From the NCBI GenBank assembly GCA_963921425.1, contig OY992839.1:12069409-12133408 (forward strand): a stretch of DNA of 64,000 nt, written 5' to 3'. The notes under the pieces were generated by a model. The model had not been told where the DNA came from. It saw only the letters and a program-made list of their open reading frames with translations, and did no database searches. Numbering within the stretch: position 1 is the first letter of the stretch; every line of letters begins with the position of its first letter. The translations under genes and the position numbers were made by a program. Positions 43,676-55,308 of this stretch are shown piece after piece. Source of the stretch: Dryas octopetala (taxonomy: Eukaryota; Streptophyta; Magnoliopsida; Rosales; Rosaceae).

Positions 43676-44529
43676 TTTTAATTTATAGTTAGGAAGAAGT
43701 GCATTTCTCAATTCTCCTTCAAAAAATGATCATTATCACATAGTGCATATGGGAAGTAAACCAAAGTGATAGAAAAGAGTACCTATGTGTGGCAGGGGAG
43801 GGTTGGATTTAGTATATGATAAAGGATGCATGGTGTAGTGCCTATTGAACCACACAATGATTCAATGAAATGTTTCTCAAAGTAGAAAAAAGAATATATA
43901 TATATATATATTATGCATAATAGTTGCATAAATTAAAATGGATGACTAAAACTTGGCCGGGCTAATATTTATTCTCAATTATTGCGTGATAACGTACATT
44001 AGCTATTATACATGCAGTCATGATTAAAAAGAGTATGATCGACTTTTAATTATAACCAACTGTGCAGTCGATTGAATGACTACTTGTTCCTAATGGCTCA
44101 TAAAATTGTGTTTTATAAATTCTCCTTGTATTAATTCCTAATGTATGCCAGATATCTTAATTCGCAGCATGACATGTGTTTTTTCGGTAGCACCTAATAA
44201 TTTTAGATCTTCAATTACTGCGAAAGAAAAATGAAGCATTGAAACAAAAAGTAACAATTATAATTTGAGGTTTAAAAACTTTCTAGAAAGGAAGTAACAC
44301 AAAGAAAACTAACCTCTATTAGTATAATCTTCAACTAAGCTGGTATTAAAGTTCAGAATCTAATAGCAAATTTTCACAAATACATGAAATGAATTAAATG
44401 TTTTGAACAAGGAAAAAGATATAAAGATCAATGAGACATCCTTTGGGTTTATGCAATGAAGATTCTCAAGTATAGTGCTCTTGAGAGTAAGGTTTCATGT
44501 ACCTGCAATGAAGATCGGGAATGACTATT
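43676..44529. other. Intergenic, no gene recognised
   Basis: AT-rich 3' flank of the DUF26 gene up to the Copia element. It has a TA microsatellite near 43893-43912. No coding similarity seen. Confidence 0.5.
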
Positions 44530-47500
44530 TGTTAGAGCTGATTATGGTGCTTTCCTGAATTCAAGGAATTGACCCTATAATTGAGGAAATCAGAAGTTTT
44601 TCAGATGATTGAGTTGATTGCTTGAAATTGAGCCTTCACTAGTGATATCAGCAAGGATACTATAACTATTATATGTAATTATAGCATTCATTTGTAATTA
44701 TGGTTTTGGTGTATATAAGGACAGCATTGTACTAAGGAAAGACAGAAATATATTTTGAAAATCTTTTTGACATGGTATCAGAGCTTGTCTCATTTAGAGA
44801 AGGTTCTAGGCTTTCGTTGTTGGAATACATCATAGTAGTATCTGTGGTGTCTGATGTTTGTTTAAGTTTCTGATTATTTGTGTATTCTGACATTTCTTTT
44901 GAGTTTTTTTTTTTTTTTTTTGTCTTACAATGTCAGAAAAATCAGAAATTTTGCCTATTAAATTGAATGGCAAGAATTATTTTTCTTGGGAATTTCAATT
45001 TCGTATGTTTGTTAAAGGGAAGGAACTATGGGGCCATCTTGATGGGTCTACTGTCAAACCAACGGCAGGGACATGTGTTACTCAGATTGCTCAATGGGAG
45101 TCTCGTGATGCCAAAATCATTAGCTGGATCTTAAGCTCCTTGGATCCTCATCTTGTTATCAATCTGCGTTCCTTTCACGTACACTGCTAAGGAGATGTGG
45201 GATCATCTTAAAAGGATTTACAATCAAGACAATTCAGCAATGAGGTTTCAACTCGAATTGGACCTTGCTGAATATTCACAAGGTAATATGTCAATTCAAG
45301 ATTATTACTCTAGATTTATGAATCTTTGGGCTGAATATCAGGAACTCGTTTATGCTGCTGTTCCATCTGAGGGACTATCCACCATTCAAAAAATGCATGA
45401 AGTTACTTAGAGAGACCAGTTTCTTATGAAATTGCGACGGGAGTTTGAATCTCTGCATTCCAGTCTGAGGAATAGAAGTCTTTCCCCATCATTAGACATT
45501 TGTTTGGGAGACTTACTTCGCGAAGAACAACGAGGTTTTACGCAAGCTGTTCTTGAACAAAATGGGACTTCTTCAGTTTCACTAGATGTTGCCTATGCAA
45601 CTCAGGCCAAGGGAAGAGATATGACCAACATCCAGTGTTATAGCTGCAAGGAATATGGGCATATTGCTAACCAATGTAAGAAAAAATGCTGCAATTATTG
45701 TAAGAAGCCTGGACATGTACTTTCGGAATGCCGTAAACGACCTCAGAATCGACAACCAAAGGCTATGAGTGCTGTGGCCACAGAGAGACCTTCATTTCAG
45801 CAACCATCTCAATTTTCTAATGCCTTAACTCCTGAGGTGGTTCAACAAATGATCCAATCTGCATTTTCTGCAATTGGTCTAACTGGTAAGATTCCATCTT
45901 CACCTATTTGGTATGTTGACTCTGGTGCATCCAATCACATGACTTTTTCTTCAACAAATCTTACCAATGTGAAACCTTATCTGGGGAAGTTACAAATCCA
46001 CACTGTTGATGGTGAACGTTTTCCCATTCAATCCGTTGGTGATATCGCACATCTTTTGCGATTCAATAATGTTTTTCATACACCTCGCTTAACTTCAAAT
46101 TTGATTTCAGTTGGACAATTAGTTGATAACAACTGTACAGTCTCATTTTCTAAATCTGGTTGTATTGTGCAGGATCAAGACTCGGGGAAGGTGATCGAGA
46201 AGGGACCTAAATGCGGACGATTGTTTCCTCAACGCTTGTCAGGCTTTCCTAGCAATAAATCCTTGTTTTCATGATTTTGTTCTACTTCGCATACTGTATC
46301 TCAACTGTGGCATAAACGTCTTGGTCATCCTAATGCCACAAAATTGTTTTTGTTGAATTCTAGTTTGCTTTTGAATAAAGAGTCAGTTTCTGCTCATAAT
46401 GTCTCTCAATCTACTTGTGACAGTTGTAAAATGGGTAAAAACATGACTCTTCCTTTTCCAATTCACAATAAACTTTCCAGCAATTGTTTTGATCTGATTC
46501 ATAGTGATGTTTGGGGCATTTCTCCCGTTCCTTCTCATTCTCATCACAAATTCTTTATCACATTCATAGATAATTATAGTCGCCATACATGGATTTATTT
46601 TTTGCATTCTAAATCAGAAGTTTTTGATGTCTTCAAACGTTTCTTAGCCTATGTTAAAACTCAGTTTTCAACATCCATAAAAATTCTTCACTCTGATTCT
46701 GGAGGTGAATATACATCTCATGATTTTCAAAACTATCTTAAAAATGAAGGCATTTTTCCCAGCAGAGTTGTCCTTATACTCCGCAACAAAATAGAGTTGC
46801 CGAAAGAAAAAATCGGCATCTCTTGGATGTTGCACGTACTCTATTGCTTGATGCCTCTGTACCTGCTCATTTTTGGGTGGAAGCTATTTCTACAGCCGTA
46901 TATCTTATAAATAGATTTCCTTCTCCTATTCTTCAGCATCAATCTCCATATTTTTGTTTGCATAAAATTAATCCCGACTATAATCATCTGCATATTTTTG
47001 GTTGTCTTTGTTATGTTCATCTTCCTGCCCCTGAAAGGAATAAATTGACTGCCCAAGCTGCTCGTTGTGCCTTTCTTGGTTATGCTCCTAATCAAAAAGG
47101 ATTTCTCTGCTATGATCCATCTATTCATCGTATTCGTGTCTCTCGTAATGTTGTGTTTGTAGAAAAGCAATTTTATTTTCAAACTAACCAGACTTCATCT
47201 CCTCCACTTTCGCAGTGATTCATCATCTAATGTTATTACAAGGTTTAAACCTGGGATGGTTTATGAGCGAAAAGGTACATCAACAACTCGTGCGGAAGAC
47301 GACCTTTCCGATCCAACATCATCCATTTCTGATCCAAGTATTGCACCTGCTGATCCAAGTCCAGCACCTCTAGATCAAGATTTTTCACATGTTGATCCAA
47401 TTGCTACACCTCCTAATGCAAGTTCTGCACCTCCTCTTCGACGATCTACTCGCCAAACAAAGCCTCCTGATCGTTTGTCACTTTTTACCACTTTGTCATC

Positions 47501-49348
47501 CACTTTCATCCTTTCTTCATATTCACAGGCCATAAAACATCCATGTTGGTAGAAAGCTATGCAGGAAGAATTGGATGCACTCCAACAAAATCATACTTGG
47601 GATATTTTTCTTTGTCCTGTTGGTCACAAACCCATTGGTTGCAAATGTATTTACTCAGTTAAACTCAAATCTGATGGATTGTTGAATCGTTATAAAGCTC
47701 GCTTAGTGGCTCTTGGAAACAAGCAAGAGTATGGTATTAATTATGAGGAGACATTTGCTCCTGTGGCAAAGATGACAATTGTTCGTACACTTCTTGTTGT
47801 TGCCGCATCACAATCTTGGCCCCTCTTTCAAATGGACGTGAAAAATGCTTTCTTGCATGTTGATCTCAAAGAAAAAGTTTATATGAAGCTTCCTCAAGGT
47901 GTCACTAGTTGTTCCTTATCTAATGTTTTTTATCTACGTCGTTCTCTTTATGGCCTTAAACAGGCTCCACGGGCTTGGTTCGAAAAGTTTCACAAGACTC
48001 TCCACCATATTGGTTTCCAACAAAGCAATAATGATCCTTCTATGTTTCTCCGCAATTGTGCTAGCGGTATTACTATTCTTCTAGTCTATGTGGATGATAT
48101 TATTATAACAGGGACAGATCAAGATGGAATTAAAAAATTAAAAGGTTCTTCACACTCTTCTTTTCACATGAAGGATCTTGGGAAACTCACATATTTTCTT
48201 GGTCTTGAAGTGCATTATTTCCTCATGGAATTTTTCTCAATCAGCATAAGTATACTAAAGATCTCATTGCTTTAGCGCGTCTTGAGTACTATACTCCAGT
48301 GGCTACTCTTCTTGAGATTAATGTCAAATACCGAGCAGATGATGGCAACATTCTTTCTGATCCTACGCATTACCGACGGCTGGTTGGAGTTTGGTGTACT
48401 TGACAATAACTAGACCAGATATTTCCTACGCCGTTAATTTGATGAGTCAATTTATGCATCAGCCACGTCATCTTCATCTTGCAGCTGTCCAACGCATAAT
48501 TTGTTATTTACTTGGCACACAAGAACGTGGTTTGTTTTACCCATCTGGTTCATCTCTCCAACTTAAAGCCTATAGTGACGCTGATTGGGCAGGTTGTCCT
48601 CAATCTCGACGGTCCACTACTGGCTGGTGCATGTATCTTGGCTATGCTCTTGTGTCTTGGAAATGCAAGAAACAAGAACGTGTTTCTAAATCTATTACTG
48701 AAGCCGAATATCGAGCCATGTTTGCTGCTTGTTTTGAAATAGTTTGGCTTCGACGTCTTCTTTCTGAGTTGGGTTTTCCTCAGTTGAATCATACTTCACT
48801 ACATGTTGATAATACTAGTGCTATTTGAATCACAGAAAATCCAATCTTTCATGACTGAACTAAGCACATTGAGGTGGACTGTCCCTACATTCGAGATGTA
48901 TATACTGATCATGTTATTAATCTTCCACATGTTTCGACGAATTTGCAGCATGCTGATATCTTTACCAAGGCTTTGCCTACGACACGACATCAATTTTTGG
49001 TAAACAAATTCTTGCTGGTGGATTCGCCAGCATCAATTTGAGGGGGGGGGGGGTGTTAGAGCTGATTATGGTGCTTTCCTGAATTCAAGGAATTGACCCT
49101 ATAATTGAGGAAATCAGAAGTTTTTCAGATGATTGAGTTGATTGCTTGAACTAAGGGATTCGAAATCAGAAGTTTTGTTGATGATTGAGTTGATTGCTTG
49201 AAATTGAGCCTTTATTAGCGATATCAGCAAGGATACTACAGCTGTTATATGTAATTATAGCATTCATTTGTAATTATGGTTTTGGTGTATATAAGGACAA
49301 CATTGTACTAAGGAAAGACATAAATATATTTTGAAAATCTTTTTGACA
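44530..49348 (+). mobile_element. Ty1/Copia element with both LTRs
   Basis: LTRs lie at 44530-44772 and 49054-49348; both start TGTTAGAGCTGATTATGG and end TTTTTGACA. The 3' copy is longer because of a short internal tandem duplication. A primer site TGGTATCAGAGC (initiator tRNA-Met type) follows the 5' LTR, and a G-rich tract precedes the 3' LTR. Coding parts in order are gag (from 44930), twin zinc knuckles (CYSCKEYGHIANQC, CCNYCKKPGHVLSEC), protease (YVDSGASNHM), integrase, reverse transcriptase (LVYVDDIIITG) and RNase H. It is broken, with roughly half a dozen breaks. Flanks CTATT and TTATT differ at one base and are probably a decayed target duplication. The LTRs are otherwise alike, so the insertion is fairly recent. 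Confidence 0.9.
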
Positions 49349-50284
49349 TTATTTATGGAGCAAGGATCTTGTGTTTCTGGGGGCCATCGATACCATGAAG
49401 CCAGGATCGATCCTGAGGATTCTTGGTGTGTTTTGGACTCATTTGGTACTGCATTTATGACTTAGTTTTGGGCAAGGTTTTGTGTGATTTTAGGGTTTTT
49501 CTTCTGAATAAAGGTTTCCTTGTTCTTTATTCATTGGTAACTTGTTTACTACTTTATATATGATTGTATTTTAAGGCCTATGGGTTTATTATAAATAGGT
49601 TCACATGGTTTGGAAAATTATAGAATTCTCAGGTTAGGATAAAAAGTAAGTCTTCAGGTTTTTAAGAAGTACAAAATAAAGATTGGTGTGAGTAGAATTA
49701 GGTAATTAATCTTGGGTGAGAGAGCTAAGGTTCTGAGGAGATACTTAAAGAGAGGGTGCACAAAGGTTTTGAGGATTGGGTTATGTGATTTAGTCCAATC
49801 ATAATCTTGTACTAGTTTATTCTCATAATAAAGATCAAAGATCTCTTCCAATGACCTAGGCATGAATTTTGTCGAACTTTTTAAAAATCTTAGTATTCTT
49901 TGTGTGCTTGATTTACCTATTTACTAGCTTGATTATTTCATCTTGCATCAGATTATTATTTATCTTGATGGTGGAAGTTTGATTGAATTCCCAAACTACA
50001 ACAACTCTAACCCAAGATTTGACAATCGTCTAATGCCATGTGTAGGGAAAAGAATGGTGAAAGAATTTCAATCTCTTTTTCTTTTGAAGTTGGTTTCAAG
50101 ATTGGTAAAGGTGTTGGGAGGTTATCAGAGTAAGCTGCACAATGGGGCAACTCCTCTGAATAATCAGTTTCTTAGTTCAAATTGATCTATGGATTAGTTA
50201 AGTGTAAAGGCCTCAGCCTTGTAGGCCCTCTTAGGTTATTCCCAATATCCATGTTGGTTAATATTTCCATTTTTTAACTCGAGG
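49349..50284. other. Intergenic, possible LTR-like fragment, no gene
   Basis: Phrases near 49790-49850 (AATCTTGTACTAGTTTATTC, then AATAAAGATC) look like the polyadenylation end of a Copia-type LTR, but no matching ends were found. Frames at 49943-50185 and on the minus strand at 49654-49863 match no family. Confidence 0.35.
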
Positions 50285-50545
50285 CCCACTTGTCCATTCC
50301 TGGCTAAGTAGGGGGCCTCTTGAATAAGAGCATTAGACCAAGGCACAAATGCAGGGCCTTGGCCAAAAAGAGAGGAACGACATAGGAGATTTCCTTTGTA
50401 AAAGCCAAACAGTATCCTCTTCTACACGATGTTGCTTTGGGCAAAACCCTTGGTCCCTTGCAAGAGTTTTGACGCTTCTTTCCTATCCACTAGCAAGGGA
50501 GACTCTATCCATTGAGGATGCACGTGACATCCCCTCATCCTAGGA
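50285..50545. repeat. Dispersed repeat, partner of 59985-60200
   Basis: Shares GACATAGGAGATTTCCTTTG (with T for C in the partner), AAAAGCCAAACAGTATC, CACGATGTTGCTTTGGG, CCCTTGGTCCCTTG and TTTTGACGCTTCTTTCCTAT with 59985-60200, same orientation. Function unknown. It lies about 5 kb upstream of the first of two tandem genes; the partner lies about 2.7 kb upstream of the second. Confidence 0.7.
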
Positions 50546-50689
50546 GAAAATTCAGTTTCCACATAAAACAAGTTGTCCAACAAAATGAAACCCCAATTAA
50601 TTAGAACACATGCAATTTAATCCTTATGAAATATATTAGAAGTCTACAGTAAGAGAAGCATAATTATTAATTACAGAGTGTTACCCCTA

Positions 50690-52316
50690 AAATTCATGAC
50701 AGAATCACTGAGAACTTTAGTAAGAACACTAAAGTCCAAGTAAAGTTGCTAGCGTGCCACTATTCTCGGCCAAGCAGCCGTAATAGAAAAGGTACGTTTG
50801 TATTTAATGATTTGTGCCGAATCTGTCTAACTTCTAATCAAACGATTGTAAGCGACCAAGAAACAAGTTCTCGCTGAAGGTTCTACGTGCCTTGATCCTC
50901 AAGGACTTTAATTGTCGTTGGTTTCTGTGATTGTGTGTTCAAACTCGTAAGTACGAACAATGGTTGCTTGGGTGAATTGCAAAAAAATGAACTTTAATGT
51001 AAAAGGTGTGAATAATTTGATTATTATGAAAATGGGTAACAATCGTAATTCTAATGACAAATCTCATGGTAAACAAACATAGAAATCTAGGAATAAAAAA
51101 CCTAAACAAGATCAATACTAAGTAAATCGAAACATAGAAGAGCTAAAAACAAAGAACAAAAGGTCTTGAGAGATTGAGAGCTTCAAAGGATGCTTGAAAT
51201 CTGGGAAATTGATCGAAAAGTTTGTAGGTTGTTGTATTGATTGATTGTTGAATGTGTTAACGCGAGCTTTTCTGAATGTTGACGCCTTTTTTATATAGTG
51301 ATTAAATCCTTGAGTTTTAAGGGCCAGTTTGGTATTACTGTGAGAAAAAACAACTGTGAAGTAAAACAGCTGTGAAGTAAAGTCAACTGTAAAGTAAAGC
51401 AGTTGAGTGTTTGGTAAACTATGCTTTCAAAAGTGCTGTGAGTGCAAAAAATAATATCAAAGTGTTTGGTAAATGTTAATATAAAAATGTTGTGACTGTG
51501 TATAATTACTAAAATTGACATGATGCTAAAGTGCATTTCACTTATTTGTTTGGTAAAAATAAAATGTTTTTTTTACTTGTTTTTGAAATTTTTGGCTACA
51601 AATTTTTATTAGTATTAATTTTTCTAAGAACAACATTATTAAATAAGTATGCCTATTATTTTTTTTTAAGTATATTATAATTTTAATCGTATAAATAAAA
51701 TATCATAATTAATTATCACAATATAAAATATAACTAACAATGGACATATTTTTTAATTTAAAATAAACAAATAAAAATTATAAAAATCAATGAGGGTATT
51801 ATGCGTAAAAGAAAATATTCATTGTTGATGTGAGTCACTGCAGCTTTCAAAAGCACCTAGAAACCTGCTTTCTGTTTTTGCTGTGGGGAGTTGAGAATTG
51901 TGGGGAAAAGCAGTTTTTTATTGTTTTACCAAACACCAAAACTGCTGTATGTGATTGAGAATTGTCATCCACAGCAGTTTTTGAGTCCTCCACCGCAATC
52001 CCAAACGGGGCCTAAGAAACCTTTTCCTTGTTGCATTTGGACTCTAGGATGCTCTTACTTCATGCTCAAGACTTGTCATTCTTACTTGATTTAGAACTCC
52101 TAGTTCACCAAGGACTCTCTTCAAGATTGACTAAGACACTTCTAGAATTGCACCGCTTTCTGTCTGGGCTTATGCATTGGGCTTCGAAAACTGCATTGAA
52201 CTTGGGCTTGGCTATTGAGCTTAATCTTAACAAATTGGGCTAACATTGGACTTCACTAATAGAACCTTAGGCTTGGCCATGACTCCGGCCCAGTGTCAAA
52301 TTAGGGTGTAAACACA
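50690..52316 (-). mobile_element. Probable lone or truncated Gypsy LTR, split by a Tourist-like element
   Basis: Read on the minus strand, it starts TGTGTTTACACCCTAATTTG (52316), contains CCCAA-rich phrases, then a TATA box (CTATATAAAAAAGGCG near 51290) and a leader with CTCAATCTCTCAAGACC. This is the layout of Athila/Tat-type LTRs. No coding domain is present. The downstream end (near 50.7 kb) is unclear. The Tourist-like element at 51321-52012 interrupts it, so the LTR is the older of the two. Confidence 0.45.
51321..52012. mobile_element. Tourist-like (PIF/Harbinger) element, 692 bp, target TAA
   Basis: Termini are GGGCCAGTTTGG and, inverted, GGCCCCGTTTGG, with TAA at 51318-51320 and 52013-52015. 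Subterminal regions contain repeated CAGCTGTGAAGTAAA-type and ACAGCAGTTTT-type motifs. The right half is the reverse complement of the fragment at 1580-1905. No transposase. Confidence 0.85.
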
Positions 52317-53451
52317 GGGTAAACACTATTACACTAATACAGCACTACTACAGTTTTTGTTTACCCATCATGATATTATTTAATTACAAGAATTTCTTAC
52401 GGATGAAATTAACATCCCTATTAATGGTTAAATCCTTTCTATATGCATCCTTTTTCTGTTGTGCCATAATTTTGTTGTAAAACGAAAGTAAATTAGTAAT
52501 CATCAAATTTAGGTTCTCCAATGACAACTCTTCCCTAACTTGATCATAATGTCCTAAAACGAAATGAGTAAGAAGAGACTAACAAAGCTCTAAATGGTAA
52601 ATAATTTGCATCTAAAAACAAGTATTTACCTTAGTATGAATGCAATTATTGTCACTTTACTCTTCACACCTTAAGTTGACAAAATCAATCTATAAATGTC
52701 ATATATATGTGATTAGCAATTCCCTATTCTAAAATGCTCTTTATGCTAATGGAATTAGACTAGAGCTCGGGTTATGGGATCGATATAGGCATATGTGAGC
52801 ATGAGTACTATGTTTGAGTGTTCAAGCTGTAGCCAAGAAGAAGAAGATCATCTTGCTAACCTCACAACCAATTAGGGTAATTCTTGCATATCATGCATCC
52901 CATATCATTTAGCATGCCACTATGGTTCATTCAAAGTCATATATATAATCTATGTACATGCTCAATCAAATAGAACCAGTTATCTATTCGATTAACAAAT
53001 GGTCTTTCCTCAGTGAGCTCAAAATGCTTATATGCTCGATTAATAGAGTCCCTGATACTATATTGATTGATAAATGCTAAGATTAGCAGATTAGCTGGTT
53101 TCACTTCCACTATCGATAGAACCCTGATAACCATTGATGGAGTATGTTCATTTCGCAAGCTACACTCTTGAACTGCTTTGTGTGTATAGTCATCTTTAGT
53201 TTCTTGCCAAATATGCTGGTGTCTTTCCAAACCAATTATTATTCATTGTAATTCTTGGTATTGTATCACTTGCTTATCAAGATCCCTATCTAGTAATCTG
53301 ATGACATTGCTCTCAATTGATAGAGTAAACTGATGTATCAAAACACTAATGTCTGACACTTAGGTTGTAGCAAAACAATTTATATGCACTGAGTATCGAT
53401 ATAGCACTAATTGATGATCGATAGACTAATTTGAGTATGATATTATATTTA
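52317..53451. other. Intergenic, no gene recognised
   Basis: AT-rich. A 97-codon minus-strand frame (52937-53230) shows no recognisable family and is probably chance. Confidence 0.45.
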
Positions 53452-54234
53452 GGTTAATTTCAATTATATACCTCAAATATGCCTCCATTTTCAACTTGGT
53501 ATCTTCCGTTCAAAAAGTTTTATTAAGGTACATCGACTTTAATATTGTGTTTACTGAGTAACTCCGTACTCTGACCATTAAGAGTTCCATTATCTGCCTC
53601 ATGGCGCTTACTTGGCACACGCAGACCTGCCACTAAACATTGATCTAGCTTTTAAAATTGCCACATGGACAAAAAATAATAAAAAATGGCTTATTCGCAA
53701 AAATGCCCCTTAAAAGTAACTTTTATTTTCACTTTGCCCCCTTAAAGTTTAATCTTCTCATTTTGCATCCTGAACTTTACAAACCCTTTCAGTAAGTCAT
53801 ATTTTGTTAAGTTCGTCAATATTCCATTAAAAAAGCTGACGTGTGGCTCATCTATGCAAGCGACATGTCGAATTTTTTAACGGAGCTATTGACGAACTTA
53901 ACGGAATATGAGGCTTGTAAAGTTCGGGGGCCAAACTGAAAAGATTAAAGTTCAAATGGACAAAGTGTGAATGAAATATACTTTCAAGGGACATTTGCAC
54001 AAATAAGCCTAAAAAAATTAATGAAAGCTAGCCAAGTCAACACTTAGTGGTGGATTCCGCATGTGCCACGTTAATTAGCACCATGTAGGCGGATAACGAC
54101 ACTTCTAATGGTCAGAGTAACGAAGGTACTCAGTTGACACAATATTAAAGTTGATGTACCTTAATAAAAATTTTTGAACGAGAGGTACCAAATTAAAAAT
54201 AGAGGTATATTTAAAGTGTATAATTATAATTAAC
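53452..54234. mobile_element. MULE-type MITE with nested second MITE
   Basis: Left end GGTTAATTTCAATTATATACC and right end, inverted, like GTTAATTATAATTATACAC continue as inverted repeats of about 200 bp. These include ACTTTAATATTGTGT and the mirrored ACACAATATTAAAGT. The termini resemble the MULE at 27393-30416. It is interrupted by a second MITE (53688-54009). No target duplication could be confirmed for the outer element. Confidence 0.6.
53688..54009. mobile_element. Nested MITE, 322 bp
   Basis: Termini are GGCTTATTCGCAAAAATGCC and, inverted, GGCTTATTTGTGCAAATGTCC. Flanks ATAAAAAAT (53679-53687) and TAAAAAAAT (54010-54018) are a near-match of 9 bp, as for MULE targets. The interior is mirror-symmetric (TTAAGTTCGTCAATATTCC against GAACTTAACGGAATATGAGG). 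Confidence 0.65.
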
Positions 54235-54410
54235 ACATTAAATAAAGATTTCTTAAAGTTTCATTCAAATTTTTTTTTTTTTTTTTTCACAATTTCAACC
54301 GTTGTGTCCTTTTTTTTTTTTTTTACCGAAATCGATATTTTGTTTAAATTCCAATATTTTTTAATCCCCAATATGTCCATTGAAGAGCTTAATTGGTCCC
54401 AACTAGTGGA

Positions 54411-55025
54411 AAATATGTAAGGCCTACCAATTCTAGATTGGAAACAGTTAGGACTAAGACCTAGTCAAACTTGAAAAGATAAAAATGGATCAGGTAACAG
54501 AAGTATTACCACCTGATTTTTTTTTTTTTAATCACATTTCATAGTGGTTACATGTGCTCCTTATTTCTTAATTTTACATTTGTATCCCACCTGATGTGTC
54601 ATTACTTTACTGGAAGGGTATTTCTTTTTTCTTTTTTAGGTTTTATTTTTTAATTTATAGTGTCCAATGTATGAATGCCATGTAAAATAGTATGAAATTG
54701 TGGTATAAAAATGTGGTAAGTGTAGCATTACTGTAATTTTAATCACGCTATTGACCATTAATTTAATTTGTATTTATCTTCTAAAAAGTCTACATTAGAA
54801 TATGTAAGGCGTACCAATTCTAGATTGGAAAAAGATAGGACTAAGACCTAGTCAAACTTGAAAGGATAAAAATCAGGTAACAGAAGTATTACCACCTGAT
54901 TTATTTTGAATTTTTTTTCTTTTTTAATCACATGTCATAGTGGTTAATTACATGTGCTCCTTATTCCTTAATTTTAATCACGCTATTGACCATTAATTTA
55001 ATTTGTATTTATCTTCTAAAAAGTC
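54411..55025. repeat. Tandem duplication, second copy lacking a MITE
   Basis: Copy 1 is 54411-54791 and copy 2 is 54799-55025. Both start AATATGTAAGGC, share ACTAAGACCTAGTCAAACTT and AACAGAAGTATTACCACC, and end TATCTTCTAAAAAGTCT. Copy 1 is longer because it holds the MITE relic at 54577-54733. The junction in copy 2 is uninterrupted. Confidence 0.85.
54577..54733. mobile_element. MITE relic related to 30685-30886, flanked by TAATTTTA
   Basis: Matches the right four-fifths of the element at 30685-30886 (TGTGTCATTACTTTA, GTATGAATGCCATGTAA, GGTATAAAAATGTGGTA), but the left terminus of about 33 bp is absent. TAATTTTA lies directly on both sides (54569-54576, 54734-54741), and the neighbouring duplicate has that sequence once. 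Confidence 0.65.
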
Positions 55026-55308
55026 TTACAATAGAATTGGCGTGGAAACCTTAATTAATTTCTTGGTTTATCGTTTCTTTAATTTCGAATTATTATAAAG
55101 TGGCTGCTGATCCTAATTATTCTAACCCATATAGTTGACTTGGAAACAATTAATAAAATGATAAAAGAATGACCATGAATTGAACCATGAACTCCTAGCT
55201 TATAGACTTTAATCACATATAATCCTCCTTATATATTAATTACAGATGATTCCAGTCATCAATACTGATCAGCATCTCCATCAAATGCGTGATAAGCCAG
55301 GGATCAAT

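Noticed and set aside
52937-53230. 97-codon minus-strand frame
   Set aside because: No known motif, no paralogue in the window, and isolated in AT-rich intergenic DNA.
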